From Oryzias latipes (Eukaryota; Chordata; Actinopteri; Beloniformes; Adrianichthyidae), in assembly GCF_002234675.1 (NCBI RefSeq), contig NC_019865.2, forward strand, positions 30,903,945 to 30,967,944: DNA of 64,000 nucleotides, read 5' to 3'. The notes beneath the pieces are model-generated. The model worked only from the letters and a program-made list of their open reading frames with translations. It ran no database searches and was not told the origin of the DNA. The position numbers were made by a program, and so were the translations under genes. Below, in pieces: positions 46,841 to 58,400 of the stretch. Each line of letters starts with the position of its first letter. Position 1 is the first letter of the stretch.

Positions 46841-46970
46841 TTGTGTTTACTTCATTTTATATTTTTACTTCATTTTATATTTTTACTTCGATTTATGTTT
46901 TTACTTCAATTTCTATTTTTGCTTTAGATTAGGATTTTTACATTCAATTTCGATTTTGGGATTCAACTTA
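46841..46970 (+). repeat. AT-rich short tandem repeats between pol and env
   Basis: About six imperfect copies of an 18-19 bp unit resembling TTTTTACTTCATTTTATA fill the gap between the pol stop and the env start. They contain many T runs and could supply the polypyrimidine tract of the env splice acceptor. That role is inferred. Confidence 0.6.
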
Positions 46971-47029
46971 TTTTTTCTATAATTTTGTCTAGTTTTGTAT
47001 TTTGTGTTTTGCCCCTGTCTGCCTTTGCG

Positions 47030-49063
47030 ATGTTTCCTTCTACTACTGGCCTGGGCCTTCCTCAGGCCAAGAGAGGGAAATGGACATGGGGAGTTATCAG
47101 TTTTGTTATATTTTTCCTATTTCTTTTATGGATCTTCTTCCTTGATTTACCTGAGATTCGAGCTAATCGTACTAAATATAACCTGACTCAATCCCATAGG
47201 CAGACTGCTACAGGACGTAACAGAACAAGGCGAAGTACATTTTATGATGCCTGGACGTATACCAGGGAAGCTGAACAACTCATGTGTGGCCCTCTTCCGC
47301 CCCCTTTAGGGTTCCCGTATTTTTGCTACAATCCCAATCAGACACTAGATGTGTTAATTATAGCACCAAGGGACAGTTTCAGACATAACCACTGGGGAAC
47401 AGCAAGTAAGTGGCGAGGCTATCACTGGTACATTCGGGGATTGTTGGGGGATGGAGGATGGGGATCAATATTTAGATCCACAGCAGAATCATCTTGGAAG
47501 AAAGGTTCCTATGGGTGGACACCCCGAGCTCGTGAGTGGTCCAGAATAATTTCTAATTTTACTGTTTCAGATTCGTTTTTCACTTTCCGTGTTAACACCA
47601 CTGGTCAGCCTTTCCCTGTTTCTACACAGGGTTACATCACTTTTTGCTCACGATTGCTCATTTGTGCATGGGCAAATGGAAAAGATCCGTGTTGGCAGAT
47701 TATGTTTTGTCCAGACTTTAATGCTACCACCACCACTCTCTTACGGACAGGATTAGGCTTCAGTCCAGTCAAACAGGTAAAAATCATAGAAGGAACTCCT
47801 TCCACAGATAATTGGTTCCAGATTGTGACAGGTATCAGCGGGGAAGCCAACAACTGGTTGCTGATGGTCGAACAAGCAGCAAATGTAATAAAGGGAGACT
47901 GTGTTGTGTGTATGGGACCCCGTCCTTTGTTACGTGTGGTTCCCGCAGCAGTTCCAGCAGAATGTGTCGCTGACTTAATGACTAGCACAATTCCTTTTAG
48001 CCCGGACTGTCGGAAACTGGATCGCTTTTATCCTCTGGCCCCCAGTGATAAAAGTAAGCCTGTTTTTGACCGACGTGTGGCCCCTCAAAATTTCTCATGT
48101 TTCGTGTTACGTAATGGAAATGGTAGTCGATTTATAGGTAATGTTACTGACAATTGGTGTAATGACACACAAGTTCTGACTCATTTCCAGCCACTCTCAC
48201 GAGCGGATATTTGGATATGGTGTGGCACAAATCAAATATTTGACAGATTACCCCTGAATGCCGCCGGACGGTGTGCATTGGTCACTTTGATCTTACCCGT
48301 TTTTATTCAACCCACAGCTTTGACAGGTGTCGCACCCCCGCTGACCCACCAGCCTACCTGGAGATGGTCCAAGCGTGACACGGGCTGGATGGGCCAGAAT
48401 GATCCGACATACATTGACTCTCTTGGTGTCCCTAGAGGCGTTCCAGATGAGTATAAATTAGTGAATCAGGTGGCTTCTGGGTTTGAGAGTATTCTCTTAT
48501 GGATTACCCCTAATAAAAACGTTGACAGAATTAACTACATCCATTACAATGTTCAGAAGTTAGGCAATTACACTGTTGCAGGTTTTGAAGCTGTGCATGA
48601 ACAATTGAAGGCCACCTCCCTCATGGCATTCCAAAACAGAATTGCATTAGATATGTTATTGGCGGAGAAATCTGGTGTTTGTGGTATTTTTGGTGATCAG
48701 TGTTGTACTTTTATTCCCAATAATACGCAAGCTGGTGGTAAGTTGACAGTGGCTATTGACGGTATGCGCACATTAAATAAGAAAATGAAGGACCATTCAG
48801 GTGTTGACACATCCATGTGGGATGACTGGATGAAAGTGTTTGGTCCCTGGAAAAATTTGATCTCCTCTATTCTTGTTGCAGTTGCCGTCTTTACAGCTAT
48901 TCTCACTCTGTGTGGTTGTTGCTGCATTCCCTGCATTAGGTCACTTCTGACACGCCTCATAGAGAAAGCGGTGGGCGACAAGGATCGTGAGCAGGGGCAA
49001 TATGCCATGTTGCCTGTCAGTGATCCTTTTCCCCCACCCCAGCTGTCAACTCAGTTTGTGTGA
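47030..49063 (+). CDS. env: ERV envelope glycoprotein, intact
   Basis: This is an uninterrupted 677-aa Env from the first ATG at 47030; the frame is open a little further upstream but without an ATG. A hydrophobic N-terminal segment (about residues 24-42) is the likely signal or leader anchor. Many NxT/S sequons mark a secreted SU. SU contains CVVC (47900-47911), and TM contains CX6CC (48680-48706) preceded by a Leu/Ala-rich heptad region. CxxC plus CX6CC is the hallmark of gamma-type Env, with SU and TM disulfide-linked. A basic KR pair near 48375 marks a possible SU/TM boundary. A membrane anchor (about 48851-48915) runs into a Cys-rich juxtamembrane patch CGCCCIPC and a short tail. It would be made from a spliced mRNA. 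It is the only complete gene of the provirus. Functions are from family knowledge. Confidence 0.85.
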   Translation: MFPSTTGLGLPQAKRGKWTWGVISFVIFFLFLLWIFFLDLPEIRANRTKYNLTQSHRQTATGRNRTRRSTFYDAWTYTREAEQLMCGPLPPPLGFPYFCYNPNQTLDVLIIAPRDSFRHNHWGTASKWRGYHWYIRGLLGDGGWGSIFRSTAESSWKKGSYGWTPRAREWSRIISNFTVSDSFFTFRVNTTGQPFPVSTQGYITFCSRLLICAWANGKDPCWQIMFCPDFNATTTTLLRTGLGFSPVKQVKIIEGTPSTDNWFQIVTGISGEANNWLLMVEQAANVIKGDCVVCMGPRPLLRVVPAAVPAECVADLMTSTIPFSPDCRKLDRFYPLAPSDKSKPVFDRRVAPQNFSCFVLRNGNGSRFIGNVTDNWCNDTQVLTHFQPLSRADIWIWCGTNQIFDRLPLNAAGRCALVTLILPVFIQPTALTGVAPPLTHQPTWRWSKRDTGWMGQNDPTYIDSLGVPRGVPDEYKLVNQVASGFESILLWITPNKNVDRINYIHYNVQKLGNYTVAGFEAVHEQLKATSLMAFQNRIALDMLLAEKSGVCGIFGDQCCTFIPNNTQAGGKLTVAIDGMRTLNKKMKDHSGVDTSMWDDWMKVFGPWKNLISSILVAVAVFTAILTLCGCCCIPCIRSLLTRLIEKAVGDKDREQGQYAMLPVSDPFPPPQLSTQFV

Positions 49064-49562
49064 TTTTGTTCTGCCTTAACATGTCTCGCATTCCTCCCCC
49101 TTAATTCCAGGTGTTCTTTTGCTTTACAGGAACTGTTAACTTTTTTACGGTTATGCTTTTTTACTATTTGAATTTGAATTACACTGAATTAGACTTTGAA
49201 TTTGTTTTATTTACCTTATTTACTACTTTAGTTTTTGTACTGTGTAACTTTTATTAATGACATTGTGCCAAGGGGTTAGGTCGATCTTGTGAGCATGGGC
49301 ATCCTTAGGGGTGGTTGTCGCAGGAGCACGGAACCGTCGCGAGACTTTTCCTGTCAGACTATACACTGAATGTTTAACTGATGCTCCAGACAGGTTTCGC
49401 TCGCACGTTCATGCATGGACGCCTAACTCCTTTGAAATATTTTGTGTTCCAGATTGTGCGGGCTTTAGACCACAGCTGTCAGGTTAGGTTAGGTTTGTAA
49501 TGTTTTGTTGTTTTTGAGTGTTGTAGTGTTAAGTCTTTTAGGTGATCACACTTTGTGTGATC
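49064..49562 (+). other. ERV segment between env and polypurine tract
   Basis: This is about 500 bp of AT-rich 3' untranslated sequence with no credible open frame, so no accessory gene is seen. Confidence 0.6.
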
Positions 49563-49574
49563 AAGAGAGGGAAA
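49563..49574 (+). other. polypurine tract of provirus
   Basis: AAGAGAGGGAAA directly precedes the TG that opens the 3' LTR, which is the expected site and composition for the plus-strand primer. Confidence 0.8.
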
Positions 49575-50372
49575 TGTAGAAAATGTATGTTTTAATATCT
49601 TATTCTTCATTATGTTATAGCTTTATCTTTAGTGTGAAGTGAACTCATTTTGAACTCATCAGGACTTATTTTCCAGTGACCTTCACTTGTGCTTTGTAGT
49701 TGCAGCAGCAACTAGGACTTCTTTGTGCAAAATCTAGGAGTTTCCAGAGACGCGATAAATATGTCAGGGACTACATTTCTACTATCTGGGTTGAACACCT
49801 TATCCTTGGGAAAGTGTTCAGGTTCGTGTTCTCATGTGGAGGATGAAGCTGACCTCTGATCTCGTGCCGGCGATGGAGTATTCGTTTGGCTGGTATGATT
49901 TACTTTGGACCAGAGGAGGACTCTTTTTGATCATGGATTGTGTGCGCCGGTGAATGGCCCCTACCCCTGGAAAGGCGGAGCGGATCTGGACTTTGCAACC
50001 TTCAGCTATTGGCCGGTGGAAGCACGAGGGATACCGGCTGACGAATCAGAGTGTTCCGGGGCGGAGGACCAGCGGCCATGATCTTTCCGGAAGGCGGAGA
50101 TTCAAACACATCTTAAAAAGACTGTTTTCAAACTTTTTCATTGTTCTTGGGTAAATCTACGAATAATTCGCATGTAACTTGTGCGTCAGTAGATCTTTAC
50201 TTGAGAATCCAGATATCTGCATTAATGTTTTAATCTGTGCTTTAGAACTATTGTCAGGGAAATAAACTCAGTGTGTTTTTGAACCGGTTGAATCCTTGTT
50301 TGTTTTACCACTCTCGACTATCGAACACGCATGGATGGAAAGAACTGAGAAACGGACGATTTCTTTCCTTCA
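49575..50372 (+). repeat. 3' LTR of provirus, complete
   Basis: The 798-bp LTR begins TGTAGAAAATG right after the polypurine tract and ends TTCCTTCA, so it has TG...CA ends. A TATA-like GATAAATA lies near 49754 and AATAAA at 50261. The distal 506 bp equal the 5' copy except at two positions. Confidence 0.9.
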
Positions 50373-50478
50373 GCCGCTACTTACGTGTCTCTGTGACCCA
50401 CATTCGTTCAAGACGGGAAAAATCAAAACAAGAATTATCGAAAAATATCATAAGATTTAGGATGCCCAAGCGTGCTGC

Positions 50479-50667
50479 TTCCCCATACCGCAGCGGTTCT
50501 CCGTCTGTCGGCCAGCCAGCTACCCGGATGGTGGCATGACAGGCAAACTAGCTCCGGCTGTCCGCGGAGCGAGCAATGCCCCGCCGCGAACAAGCTCGTT
50601 TGCTTGTTATGCCGGCATCCCGGTAGCTGGCTGGCCGGCAGACTGACAGCCGCTGCTGTATGGGGTG
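50479..50667. repeat. ~190-bp inverted repeat (long hairpin)
   Basis: The left arm contains CCCCATACCGCAGCGG and GGCCAGCCAGCTACCCGGAT; the right arm is its near reverse complement (ATCCCGGTAGCTGGCTGGCC, CCGCTGCTGTATGGGG). The arms are about 85 bp and the loop is tiny. It lies about 100 bp past the proviral 3' LTR. Confidence 0.75.
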
Positions 50668-50989
50668 TTTTACTTCAGGGTCGCACAGGAAAATTAATAT
50701 TTGGACTTGCTGAGGGAACTTGTCTTTTATTAACATACTTGTTGGCAATGAATTTACATCCAAAGGCTACGTGTTTCGTACGCATCCCACCATGCATCAA
50801 ACATATCCCCTAATGCATTGTTAATGACTTATTATGAATTATTATTTCGTTAGAACAAATTAATTATTTTGTGGGAACTAAATATTATTTCGTGGGCCGG
50901 ATTTTTTTTGTCAGTTTAACTAGTTTAACTTTTGATGCTCATTTAATAGCTAGCCATTTTGTAGAAAAAAGCCTGTACACTGACTTTAA

Positions 50990-51298
50990 AACTTGCAAAG
51001 CGACGCATGGATGCGATAGCTCCGATATTGCTCGTCCTTTTTGTTGCTCCGCTAATGCTAGGTTGGGGGTGTGAGGGACTGTAAGCTAACAGGAGAGAGT
51101 AAACAAAGGGATGATTGACACCAACAGCCCTGCCCACAACTCTGAGGTGAATTTCCAAATGAACTACTGCCGCTCTGCAGAAACTATGTGCTAGAAAACC
51201 ACACAGGTTTTTTTGATTTTGACTCAAAACAAACATCATCATCATAATTAAAAGACCACCTAGAAAACTTTGACAATAGCTCAAAAGATGATCGGAGT
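50990..51298 (-). repeat. unclassified ~500-bp repeat, copy E (5' part)
   Basis: Read on the minus strand it starts GATCATCTTTTGAGCTATTG and holds TTGTGGGCAGGGCTGTTGG and AGCAATATCGGAGCTATCG, as in copies A and D. The part downstream of that is missing. Confidence 0.6.
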
Positions 51299-51362
51299 GG
51301 AAGTTTATGCCGTGGTAAATGAAATCCATCTACCTTCAGGACACACTTTATCTACCTTTCCG

Positions 51363-51604
51363 GATCATGGGGTTCTGGAGCCAACCCAGATATGGAAGGG
51401 TGAAAGCAAGGTATGCCCTGAACAGGTCAGCAGTCTGTTGCAGGGCCATACAGCCAAAACACCCACACGCCCTCACATGCACACCTACGGGCATATTAGA
51501 GATACCGATGAACTTCTGAAGCATGTTTTTGGACTGTGGGAGGCAACCAGGGCACCCAGAGAAAACCCACACATGCACAAGGAGAACATGCAAACCCCAG
51601 CTGA
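51363..51604 (+). repeat. interspersed repeat, same family, copy 2
   Basis: GAAGCATGTTTTTGGACTGT and CACATGCACAAGGAGAACAT match copy 1. Upstream CAGCAGTCTGTTGCAGGGCC matches the end of the window near 63945. Confidence 0.5.
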
Positions 51605-51833
51605 AATTTGTTTTACTAAATGTGGGGAAAAAATGTTTAAAAAAATGAAACATCTTCTCATCATATTTATTCGAAAGCAATTTCACAGAAATGGCAAAGC
51701 TTGCCTGACCAGGAATAAACACAGATCTGGCAGACAGAGAAATCCAGAAACAGGATTGAACAGGCATCCAGAGCAGACACAAGACAGGACGGCCCGAAGG
51801 CTGCAGGTAAACCAGCAACCCAACAGCCTAGAC

Positions 51834-52818
51834 CCGTGCTTCTCAATTATTTTTTGCCAGGCCCCCCGTAGGAAAAATCAAATGTTTTGCGCTCCCCCAC
51901 CCCCACACACTCGCCGCTGTGACAAAATATTAGGTTGGTATCTATAAAAATTGTCTAAGTATACCTAAAATTTTATATTTTAACAATAACAAAAGAAAAA
52001 ATCAAAATAAATCCACTTTCAACAAATATTATCTTTATTTTGCCACAGAAACCCTGTTCTAGTCTAAAACAGAAAAGAAGCTTAAAGTGCCTGAAATAAA
52101 AAAAATCTGTCATTCATTATTTAAACTAGAAACATTTTGACCAATTGAACCATTTGATGCTGAGAAAAATAATTCAATTAATAAATAAAATTAAATGTAA
52201 ATTGATCTGAAACATTAACACAGCAGCACCAATATATTTAACGTTTTTAGTCTGAAGAAATAGGTTGTGCTGATTTTTTTTCTAAATGATGATTGTTTAA
52301 TTATGATCTCATAAAGTGGAGATGTTTTACTGCATTACCTGCTGTCTGTTTGTCAAATACTGAAACCAACTAAACGACAGGCAGACAAAGAATACATTTA
52401 TGGAAAACAAAGACACGTCATCAAAATGTCTACAATAGTTCATAAAGAATGACATTATTATCACGAGCTGATGAATCTAAAGGCACATGTTGATCCAGGT
52501 GTTGCACAATCTAGCACTCCGAGTGCCCCGTTCCACCTGGCAGCCTGAGCCCTCTACCCCTCCCCTTTCATTCTCACACACGCGTGTGACAGGAGACAGG
52601 AGCAGCTGCAGGGACGGGAGTTCACAGTTTCAGGCTGTTACTAACTCTGTCATATAACAGATAATAGGAAACCATGAGTGGCTCAGTTTTTTTTCCAAGC
52701 ACTGAGCCGCTGTCACCACCGCCCCCCGTTACATTTGCGCACCTGTGCCTTAAACTGCTACTACTGTGTGCCCCCCCTGGCATCGCGTGGGCGCGCCCCA
52801 CTATTTGAGAAGCACGGT
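51834..52818. mobile_element. non-autonomous hAT-like element
   Basis: The left end CCGTGCTTCTCAA and right end TTGAGAAGCACGG form inverted repeats of the hAT/Charlie style. CTAGAC occurs on both sides (51828-51833 and 52820-52825), matching most of an 8-bp target duplication. The AT-rich interior has no open frame that I recognise. Confidence 0.65.
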
Positions 52819-52825
52819 TCTAGAC

Positions 52826-55441
52826 TAAGACAGGGGGAGGGGCTAGATAAGACTGACACAGGCAGAGGAGGAGCTGAATCCTGTTAGCCTCGATCTGGAA
52901 GTGCTTCCAGAGGTTTGGGAGAGTTTTGCAGGTCAGTTTTTGGAGGCGTCGACATTTAACTCTAGTCACAAACCAAAAAAGGGAATATATATTAAGAAGC
53001 TTGTTGGTGCATGCACGTGTATTCTCACACCGGTGGATCATGCAAAGCTGAAAACTTATGGCAGATGGACTTGGATCCCACCTGTTCCTGTCTAATCATT
53101 AACACCCAGGTCAACACGGAAACAAAGGAGACGGTCTGCAGAAGCGACCCCACATATTCTCATCCTGCATCAAAGAAATCAGAGGTTAGATTGGAGTCAC
53201 TCTACCTTGACCAAATAGCAGCAGCTAGGTGTGATAAATAAAGATGTTTTGACAGAGTGGAGTGCAGCAGTGCTCTGCATGAGGAATGGGAAGAGGCAAC
53301 TGCAGCTGGATTGGGCCTGAGATCCCTTTGTCATCACAGATTTTCCGTGGTAAGTAAAGATCTCTCAGGGAATAGAAACAGTTGAAGGGACATCTTTGAA
53401 GGCTGGTTTTAATGTCCGGCAGCAGACCTGGACTGAGGAACCAGACTGTTTTCACTATTCTTCTTTCTAAATGCATCTTTGAGTGAAAATTTTACCCCTG
53501 CCACACGCTCAAAAACATACCAAGTAGTTTTTAAATGAATATGGGATGGCCACATGACTTTGCCAAAAGTCTTGAGTTTGGCGCCGTTCACATCTTCATA
53601 AAATTTCACACAGCGCCAGTTTAAGTCTACAATGACAACCAAAGTTTTGACCCTTTACCATACCAGCTACGAATTTAAACTCTTCCAGGGGATTTTTATC
53701 TTTTGCCTCTTAACTCCTTGACCATTATAGGGAAGCTACTTGAGAAAAAAAATGTTGGCTTTAAGTTTGTAGATTGTTAACAGTGTTAACGTGTTGAAAT
53801 CACAAAAGTGGGGTTCCTCTGTCACTCAAATATTTTTCACTGAAATATTGTGAAAATGTATTACACGAGTCCCCGGCTCAAGCCTAGTGAAATTGTCACA
53901 AGAACATGCAGACGACTGGATCCAAATGGATGCAGCAGATTTATTAGCTCAGCTAAAAGTCCACAAAGCTAAATCAGGGTCAATAACAGGCATGAGATCA
54001 TCAGAAGAGGGAGGGGGTAGTCGGCCCGTTTTACACAGAGACCCCGGCGCTCGTTTCACCTTCGTGAAGCAGAGTGGTTTGGCACAACGTTTCGGGGTAT
54101 GTGTCAACTAGCGCATATCACGTGGTTGATGACGTATGAAGCGCCAAATGCATCAGTCAAACCACGGTTCAGATGTCACTAGTGTCTGAACTGTTTGGCA
54201 CGCCATTCCCTATAAATGCATATGAATACCAAACAAAGTTTCTCGACCAGTTCTGTTGTTTCCCCTGTATCTGAATCAATGTCAGTTACTTTGCCATGGT
54301 TCCTGGCAAAAACATGTTCTGTGGCTTAGGATCGTTTCAAATTGGTTTCGCCTAATAAGGAGAAACACTATTAACGTTGTTCATAAACGGAGTGGCTTTA
54401 TGAATTTATGATGACAAGGTAATGTAGTGACTAAGTTGCTGGTGTTTGCATCTGAAGGTTGTGAGTTCAGAGCAGCATTTTACATTTTTGCCTTGCGTTT
54501 ATTTTCTTCATGTGATGTATGTTTTGTAGTGTCAAGAAAGCACTTCTCACAGAAATCTTCACACATTGTGTTGTTTTGGGTTTTTTAATTATCATTTTCA
54601 CAGAGAACAGGTCCAAAGTGTGTCACAAACAATACTTTGCACTGAGTGTGGCTCAGTGCAGTGCTCAAGTATGCTGTGATTGATTGAGTGAATTAAAGTC
54701 AGGTGTGTGGCATCCAGGAATTGCACGCTGGGTGTGCTGGGAGTTGAAGTGCTTTCAGTACTCTGGAGACTGCTCCCGCCGGTGACCAGAGGGGGAGACC
54801 TGGTTCTGACTTCTGACAGAAATGATCGAACATCCAATATAATTATAATAGGAATGTAGCAAAAAACCTCTGTTGTCAATGAATTTCAAAAATGGACTTT
54901 TACGGAGTCTTCTAAAAATGACATAGACCTGCACCCCCAAGCAACCCAAGCATAAAATGGTTGCCATGGCAATAAAACCAATGTAAAAGCTCCCTTTTTT
55001 GAAAAGCTCCCCTTTTTTTGACATGCAGCTCTGACCAGAGTGGCATAGGCAGAAGGTGAGAGTGAGGGGCGGGTAGCAACCGCTCAGCCAGTGAGGGCGA
55101 GTAGAAAAGGGACTGCAGGGGCAGGTAGCGCCGGCGGCCCATATAATGTCTCTCATGGATTTCAATTGATTTCGCTGCTTCTTATGGACACCTATAGTCA
55201 AGCACATAGCCACAATCTGTTTTCTTTTGTACTCAAGGATATTTTATAAACCATTTTATAATTACAAAAAACAGAAAAGTAAGGTCTGAACAACTGCTGC
55301 TAAAAACTGTTAGTGGTTTAAAAAAACAGTGAATAAGTTTTGTGAATAAATCAAAATGCACTCACAGCTTGTCTGGTTACTTTGGCATTTACAAATTGCA
55401 GAAACAGCGACAAACCTGACACAGTGTGCTGTTTTTCTCAG
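52826..55441. other. region that should hold the slc51a-like promoter and first exon
   Basis: The missing first exon must lie here or further left, but no frame with a fitting donor was convincing. A 152-codon minus-strand frame (55213-54755) includes a hydrophobic stretch (GSFYIGFIAMATILCLGCLG). I do not recognise it and treat it as doubtful. Confidence 0.35.
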
Positions 55442-58400
55442 CCATCAGAGATGAGCTGTGGCTCTTCCTCATCCCGGCTGGTCTCTCTCTCATCTTACTG
55501 GGGGTGTTCCTGGAGGAGGTGGGCTTCATCTTGCGCCATGTGGTCTCCTCTCGACGAAAACGCCTTTATCTCTGGATCTTAGGAATGTACCCGGTAAAAC
55601 CAGTCCTTCCACTCTCTTATAGGAGCACCTTTCTCTGACAACTAAACCATCAAAATTAGGTTTTTCTCAATTCATTGGCTCCAAGATGGACACACCATAT
55701 TTTTCATTGTTGTTGCAGGCCTTTGCCTTGACGTCCCTCATATCCCTGTACGTTCCACGCTCCTCTTCACTCTGCAATTTTATTGCATCATTGTGAGTCA
55801 GAGACAGCACAAACATGCACAGTTTGCTGGTTCTCCACTGCCTAAACTGGTGTTCCTGTGCAGGTATCACTCCATCACTCTGCTGAAATTCATGGGACTC
55901 ATTACAGACTTTTTTGGAGGAAAGGCCTTTATGCTGGCTGCTCTGTCTGGAAAGAAAGTATCTCCAGATCCCTTCCCCTGCTGCTGCTGCTGCTGCTGTC
56001 TTCCAATGGTGGCCATTAACAGGTACTCCAAGTCCTACAAGTTGTTTCATCATTTATCTATTCCACATTTCTGTCCATATGTTCAGTAAATCAAAATGCT
56101 TTGATCCAGGGATCTTAACTGTCTTGTGAACTCTGAGCAAAAGTGGTTGTTTATTGCTGACTATCTTTTGAGGAGTGTGTTGTTTAAAGCTCTAAGTCAT
56201 GAATCTTTAAAAGAAATCTGGCTAAATCAAACCTAAAGTGCAGCGATATTGTGTCAACATGAAACAGACCATTGAGTAAGAAAGACATTGAAGAAAGATT
56301 TAATGCTTAAATGTACCACCAACGTGTCACAAAGGCATGGCATATTTTTCACTGTGCAAAATTTAATAGATCAAAATTCATCAGAAATTCGAAAAAACGA
56401 GACTTTAACCTGATTGATTAGCAATGCCAGTTGGATGTAGTGACAGAAAAGTGTTTCTGCTGCTAAACGTGAATTGAATCACACATATACTTCATGTTAC
56501 CAACGGTTCTTCCCTATTATATTAATTGTTTTTTTCCGTTAAGTGGAATAATGTGGTAATTAAAAAGTAACATGCCGTTCATCTAAAGTTTCATGTTTAT
56601 CCTTCTTTAGCTATTTACCTGACTCAAACAGACTGTTTGTGTTTCTGTTGTTGATACTGCATTGTTGCGTGCAGCCCTGCCTCTTACCTCTTGTCTCCTG
56701 TGTGCAGAAGCAGTCGTGGATGGATGATGGTTGCTGTGCTGCAGCTCTCGGTGGTCCGCAGCTTCCTGTTCTTCATCACCTTGGTATTGTGGACAGATGA
56801 GCAATACGATTATGGAGATGTGAGTGTGCCTCATCCTTACAAACTTGTTATCCATCATGGGGGAACAGGCACATTTCAGGGGGATGTGGGGGGATATGCA
56901 ATGATCCCCTTGATGATGTTGAGTTTTGGTTCAGGGGGGTCCAGCAGGCAGCAAGGCAGGGGCCAATCCCTTCTGCCCAGGAAGAGGGCAACAGTGAGAG
57001 ACAGGGGCCTCTGAATAGTAAGGTTTAAATCAGGATAAGGATAAGGAGGCGGGGAACATGAAGGCAAGGACCAGATCCAGCACCACAGGGACATGGACAC
57101 CCAAAATCTTAGATGTGATGTGGTTCAAGTGAACCTATCTGAAACTGTTAACTGCCCACAGCAACGCTGATTAGGTTGAAAGCAGGACTTGCTGAACTGT
57201 TCTTTATTCTTTTCTAGGTGGATTCGGTCAATCCAAACCTGTATGTGAATGCCATTATCTGTGTATCAACCTTTGTGTCCTTCTATGGGCACCTTCTGTT
57301 TTACAAAGCCACCAAGAGTGCTCTGCATGGCTATGGACTGAGAGCCAAGTTCATCTGCATCATCGTTGTGTTGGTGTTGTGTGGGCTGCAGAGCGGCATC
57401 CTAGAGACCTTAGGCGCTTTGGAGGTCATTCCCTGCACTCCACCATTCTCTGTCCTGACCAGGTCCCAAAGTAAGTTGATGGAGATTAATCCGGTCCAGA
57501 TCAAACTGGCGCTCATTGTGTTTAGATCAATAAGAAAAGGCAGTGTGAGCTTCATCGTGTTGTAGATGTTCTTTGGATTTTGTGAAGCAGTAGTGAGGAA
57601 AACAGAGCAAGACCACATTATAGAGTTACCTCGCTACATCGTGACTCACCTTTCGCGGTTTCGCTGTTTTGATTTGCTTTTTTTTAACAGCACATTGTGT
57701 TCTGTGTCCTGAATGGGCGTTGATCTTGTCATGCAGTGTCTTGTGTACAGAGACACTGCACATGCAGCTCGACAGTTAGGCGATATAAATATTGAGATCG
57801 GATCTTAGTTTTCATTCTATAATCCTAGACTTATTTTTTTATGAAGGTTTGAACTTTGAGAGTTTAAAAAAGAGAGAAGAGTAAGAAAATATTCATGTCT
57901 GTCTGAGAAAAGTCTAAAGTTTGTTGTGAAGGCTTTTACTGCCGTAAAACATCTCTAATCCTACTTTGCCCATTTCACCCAGTGTGGGTTATTCATGGAT
58001 TCATGTATTCCCCGAGATAAACGAGGTAACGCTGTATTTTTGTTGTATTTTTTAACTTATACATACAGGCAATATTTTGTCAAGATCATATAATTATTAA
58101 AAATAATTCACAATAAAAAACTTTATTGTTGATGAGATCAATACAATGGGTCACATCCTTACTCAGAATATTAACCTCTATGGATGACAAACAGCAATAC
58201 TTGCACATTCAGAGTTTTTTTTTGGGTGTCAAATGAGAAGTAGCAGGTTTGCCAAACAAGAAGAAGGACTGGTATACTTATTTTTATGGAGAAATGTTAT
58301 TATTATGTGGGATGATGACCCAAATACAGATGCCCAGAGGCATGATGGTAGCTAAAATACAAAAACGTCCCAGAAACCCCTTCAGGACTGGCCAGTGAGT

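Larger units (their letters stand above)
39425..50372 (+). mobile_element. gammaretrovirus-like endogenous provirus
   Basis: This provirus of about 10.9 kb is bounded by a truncated 5' LTR (39425-39930) and a full 3' LTR (49575-50372). In order it holds a primer-binding site, gag (40543-42703), pol in the same frame after a UAG (42704-46804), env (47030-49063) and a polypurine tract (49563-49574). Gamma-type traits are the in-frame UAG gag/pol junction, a single CCHC knuckle, an Env with CxxC in SU and CX6CC in TM, and no visible accessory genes. The 506 bp shared by the LTRs differ at two sites without indels, so the insertion is recent. Gag has one frame break and pol two nonsense codons; env is open throughout. 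As assembled it could not express complete Gag or Pol. A target-site duplication cannot be seen because the left end is lost. Confidence 0.9.

Noticed and set aside
46985-47029. Upstream extension of the env frame
   Set aside because: The frame is open but begins with TTG; the first ATG at 47030 is the better start.
53887-54111. Frame with DAADLLAQLK as a candidate first exon of the slc51a-like gene
   Set aside because: A slight resemblance to the OST-alpha N-terminus, but no donor in the required phase and unrelated sequence around it.
54755-55213. 152-codon minus-strand frame with a hydrophobic segment
   Set aside because: No family recognised, no splice or promoter support; too weak to call a gene.
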